Shown piece by piece: positions 63,103 to 64,000 of a DNA stretch of 64,000 nt (within the stretch, counting starts at the first letter, position 1; each line of letters begins with the position of its first letter). The notes under the pieces are model-generated. The model worked only from the letters and a program-made list of their open reading frames with translations. It was not told the DNA's origin and searched no databases. Location: NCBI RefSeq assembly GCF_021646545.1, contig NZ_JAKIRP010000003.1, positions 62,001 to 126,000 on the forward strand. The letters run 5' to 3'. The position numbers and the translations under genes are program-made. The stretch comes from Chitinophaga filiformis. GTDB lineage: Bacteria; Bacteroidota; Bacteroidia; Chitinophagales; Chitinophagaceae.

Positions 63103-64000
63103 TTATGCTTTTTTAGCTTTTCCTAATCCGACTTTAAAATTATCCGGTGTACCTGTTACTTTGATATTCATAAAACGAACCTTTTTATCCTTATCGCGGT
63201 ATTCAATGGCGTCTACCTGGTCAGGGTCCACCTCTTCCTTTTTCCTGCCAAATAGGGACTGAAAACCTACTTGTGTCACCATCTTCAATGGTATACGCAT
63301 GTAATACTCCATTTTCATATCCAGCGACTGCTTACCGGAGATCTCCATGAAACCCAGGGAAGAGTTGATATTCATCTTCGGGATTTCCAGTATCCCATTC
63401 TTCAGCGTCAGTTTATTCTTCAATGTATCGAAGCGGATCATGTTCAGGTTCTTATCTTTGAAATAACCTGCCATGGCCTGCATAGGTGCAAAGTTCACCA
63501 GGCTGCCGTTACGGATATCGAGATCCAGTTGCGCTTCACAGTTATCTATGATAGGTGTGAGATCGGGATGCATCTGTATCCGGCTTCTCACCTGCCCGTT
63601 GAGACGGCCTTTTATATTCTTGTTAATCACATAGTCCTGTCCGAAGTGATCGAGTTTCAGCATCAGTTTTTCGATGTTTACGTCAAATACCCTTATCCTG
63701 CTGCGGAAGTATATCTTTTTCGGATCAACACCATTGAAATGACCTCTCATGCCTATCTGGCCTTCCGCTATGCCCATGCCCAGTGTATCCAGGTAGAGAT
63801 GCTGATTGGCCTGCATGCGGATATTGCTGGTAACGTTCTTCAGCCAGAGGCGGTGGTATTTCACCCTGCCAATATTGACAGTAGCACGGAAGTCAATGAA
63901 TGGTATTTTGAAAATATTAAAGCCACTGGAATGGGTGGTATCTTTTATCACGGTACGGCTTACCGCCGGTGCTGCTACAACCGTCTCCTCATCCTCATTT
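63103..64000 (-). CDS. AsmA-like protein, C-terminal part (cut by window edge)
   Basis: The frame is open through the window edge (the residues before the first listed Met are in-frame codons NEDEETVVAAPAVSRTV), so this is the C-terminal 298 residues of a longer protein. It contains the AsmA_2-type pattern: YVINKNIKGRLNGQVRSRI, NGSLVNFAPMQAMAGYF, LKNGILEIPKMNINSSLGFMEISG and a final KVTGTPDNFKVGLG. AsmA-like proteins in Gram-negatives are long periplasmic lipid-transfer bridges between the membranes. The presence near lipid genes is probably chance (15 kb away). The acidic EDEE linker suggests a domain border just outside the window. Confidence 0.82.
   Translation of the reverse strand, partial: NEDEETVVAAPAVSRTVIKDTTHSSGFNIFKIPFIDFRATVNIGRVKYHRLWLKNVTSNIRMQANQHLYLDTLGMGIAEGQIGMRGHFNGVDPKKIYFRSRIRVFDVNIEKLMLKLDHFGQDYVINKNIKGRLNGQVRSRIQMHPDLTPIIDNCEAQLDLDIRNGSLVNFAPMQAMAGYFKDKNLNMIRFDTLKNKLTLKNGILEIPKMNINSSLGFMEISGKQSLDMKMEYYMRIPLKMVTQVGFQSLFGRKKEEVDPDQVDAIEYRDKDKKVRFMNIKVTGTPDNFKVGLGKAKKA

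Overview
The window looks like chromosome of a Bacteroidota member of the Chitinophaga type (family Chitinophagaceae). Signs seen in the sequence are: almost no Shine-Dalgarno sites, several starts preceded by the Bacteroidota -7 box TAnnTTTG, many lipoproteins and PorT-like outer-membrane barrels, DUF5686 and Lipoprotein_15-type proteins, and a serine palmitoyltransferase gene. No rRNA, tRNA, CRISPR array, integrase or insertion sequence was seen. Both ends cut genes: an ABC permease at the left and an AsmA-like protein at the right. The genus is inferred from gene content; no search was run.

Left part (1-13.7 kb): an SDR and an exported esterase; a two-component locus (TPR histidine kinase, sigma-54 activator, divergent LytTR regulator); two convergent paralogous SDRs; an AraC regulator whose probable binding repeats flank the SDR it precedes; a PoxB-type pyruvate oxidase; a GlxA-type regulator; and a RibD/DHFR-like reductase.

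Mannoside block (13.7-21.5 kb): a tight four-gene operon of exported GH38 alpha-mannosidase, a two-domain mannose-6-phosphate isomerase-like protein, an MFS sugar transporter and a ROK kinase. It is divergent from a GntR/UTRA regulator, and two copies of a 12-bp half-palindromic motif lie between them. Together they read as: cleave mannosides outside, import mannose, phosphorylate it, isomerise it to fructose-6-P. No SusC/SusD pair is present.

Middle part (21.5-41.5 kb): a tailspike-like beta-helix protein, a small PKD protein, four tandem paralogous outer-membrane barrels, an Rnl5-type RNA ligase, a VOC protein, bioA, a lipoprotein, an exported PAP2 phosphatase, a GH18 lipoprotein, an Upf1/IGHMBP2-like helicase, an exported protein of unknown function, a Lipoprotein_15 repeat protein, a cytoplasmic sulfite-oxidase-like enzyme, and two TPR or helical proteins.

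Sphingolipid block (41.5-52.5 kb, all minus strand): ten consecutive genes with gaps of 0-32 bp or 4-bp overlaps, which appear to encode a complete route to inositol phosphorylceramide. Serine palmitoyltransferase, a GNAT-type candidate ceramide synthase and an epimerase-type candidate ceramide reductase make the ceramide. Inositol-3-phosphate synthase, a CDP-alcohol phosphatidyltransferase (fused to a DUF4833-like exported domain) and a PgpA-like phosphatase make phosphatidylinositol. A PAP2/AUR1-like enzyme joins the two, and a four-histidine-box hydroxylase may 2-hydroxylate the acyl chain. A GtrA protein and a DUF5686 outer-membrane protein could move the lipid. An 18-bp perfect palindrome overlaps the predicted transcription start. 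This operon is the most interesting feature of the window.

Right part (53-64 kb): two tandem paralogous exported proteins with an EF-hand-like loop and an Arg/Gly/Asn-rich tail; a nested inverted repeat; a TetA-like MFS exporter; a desferrioxamine-type NIS siderophore operon (acyltransferase, IucA/IucC synthetase, PLP decarboxylase, N-monooxygenase); and the 3' part of an AsmA-like gene.
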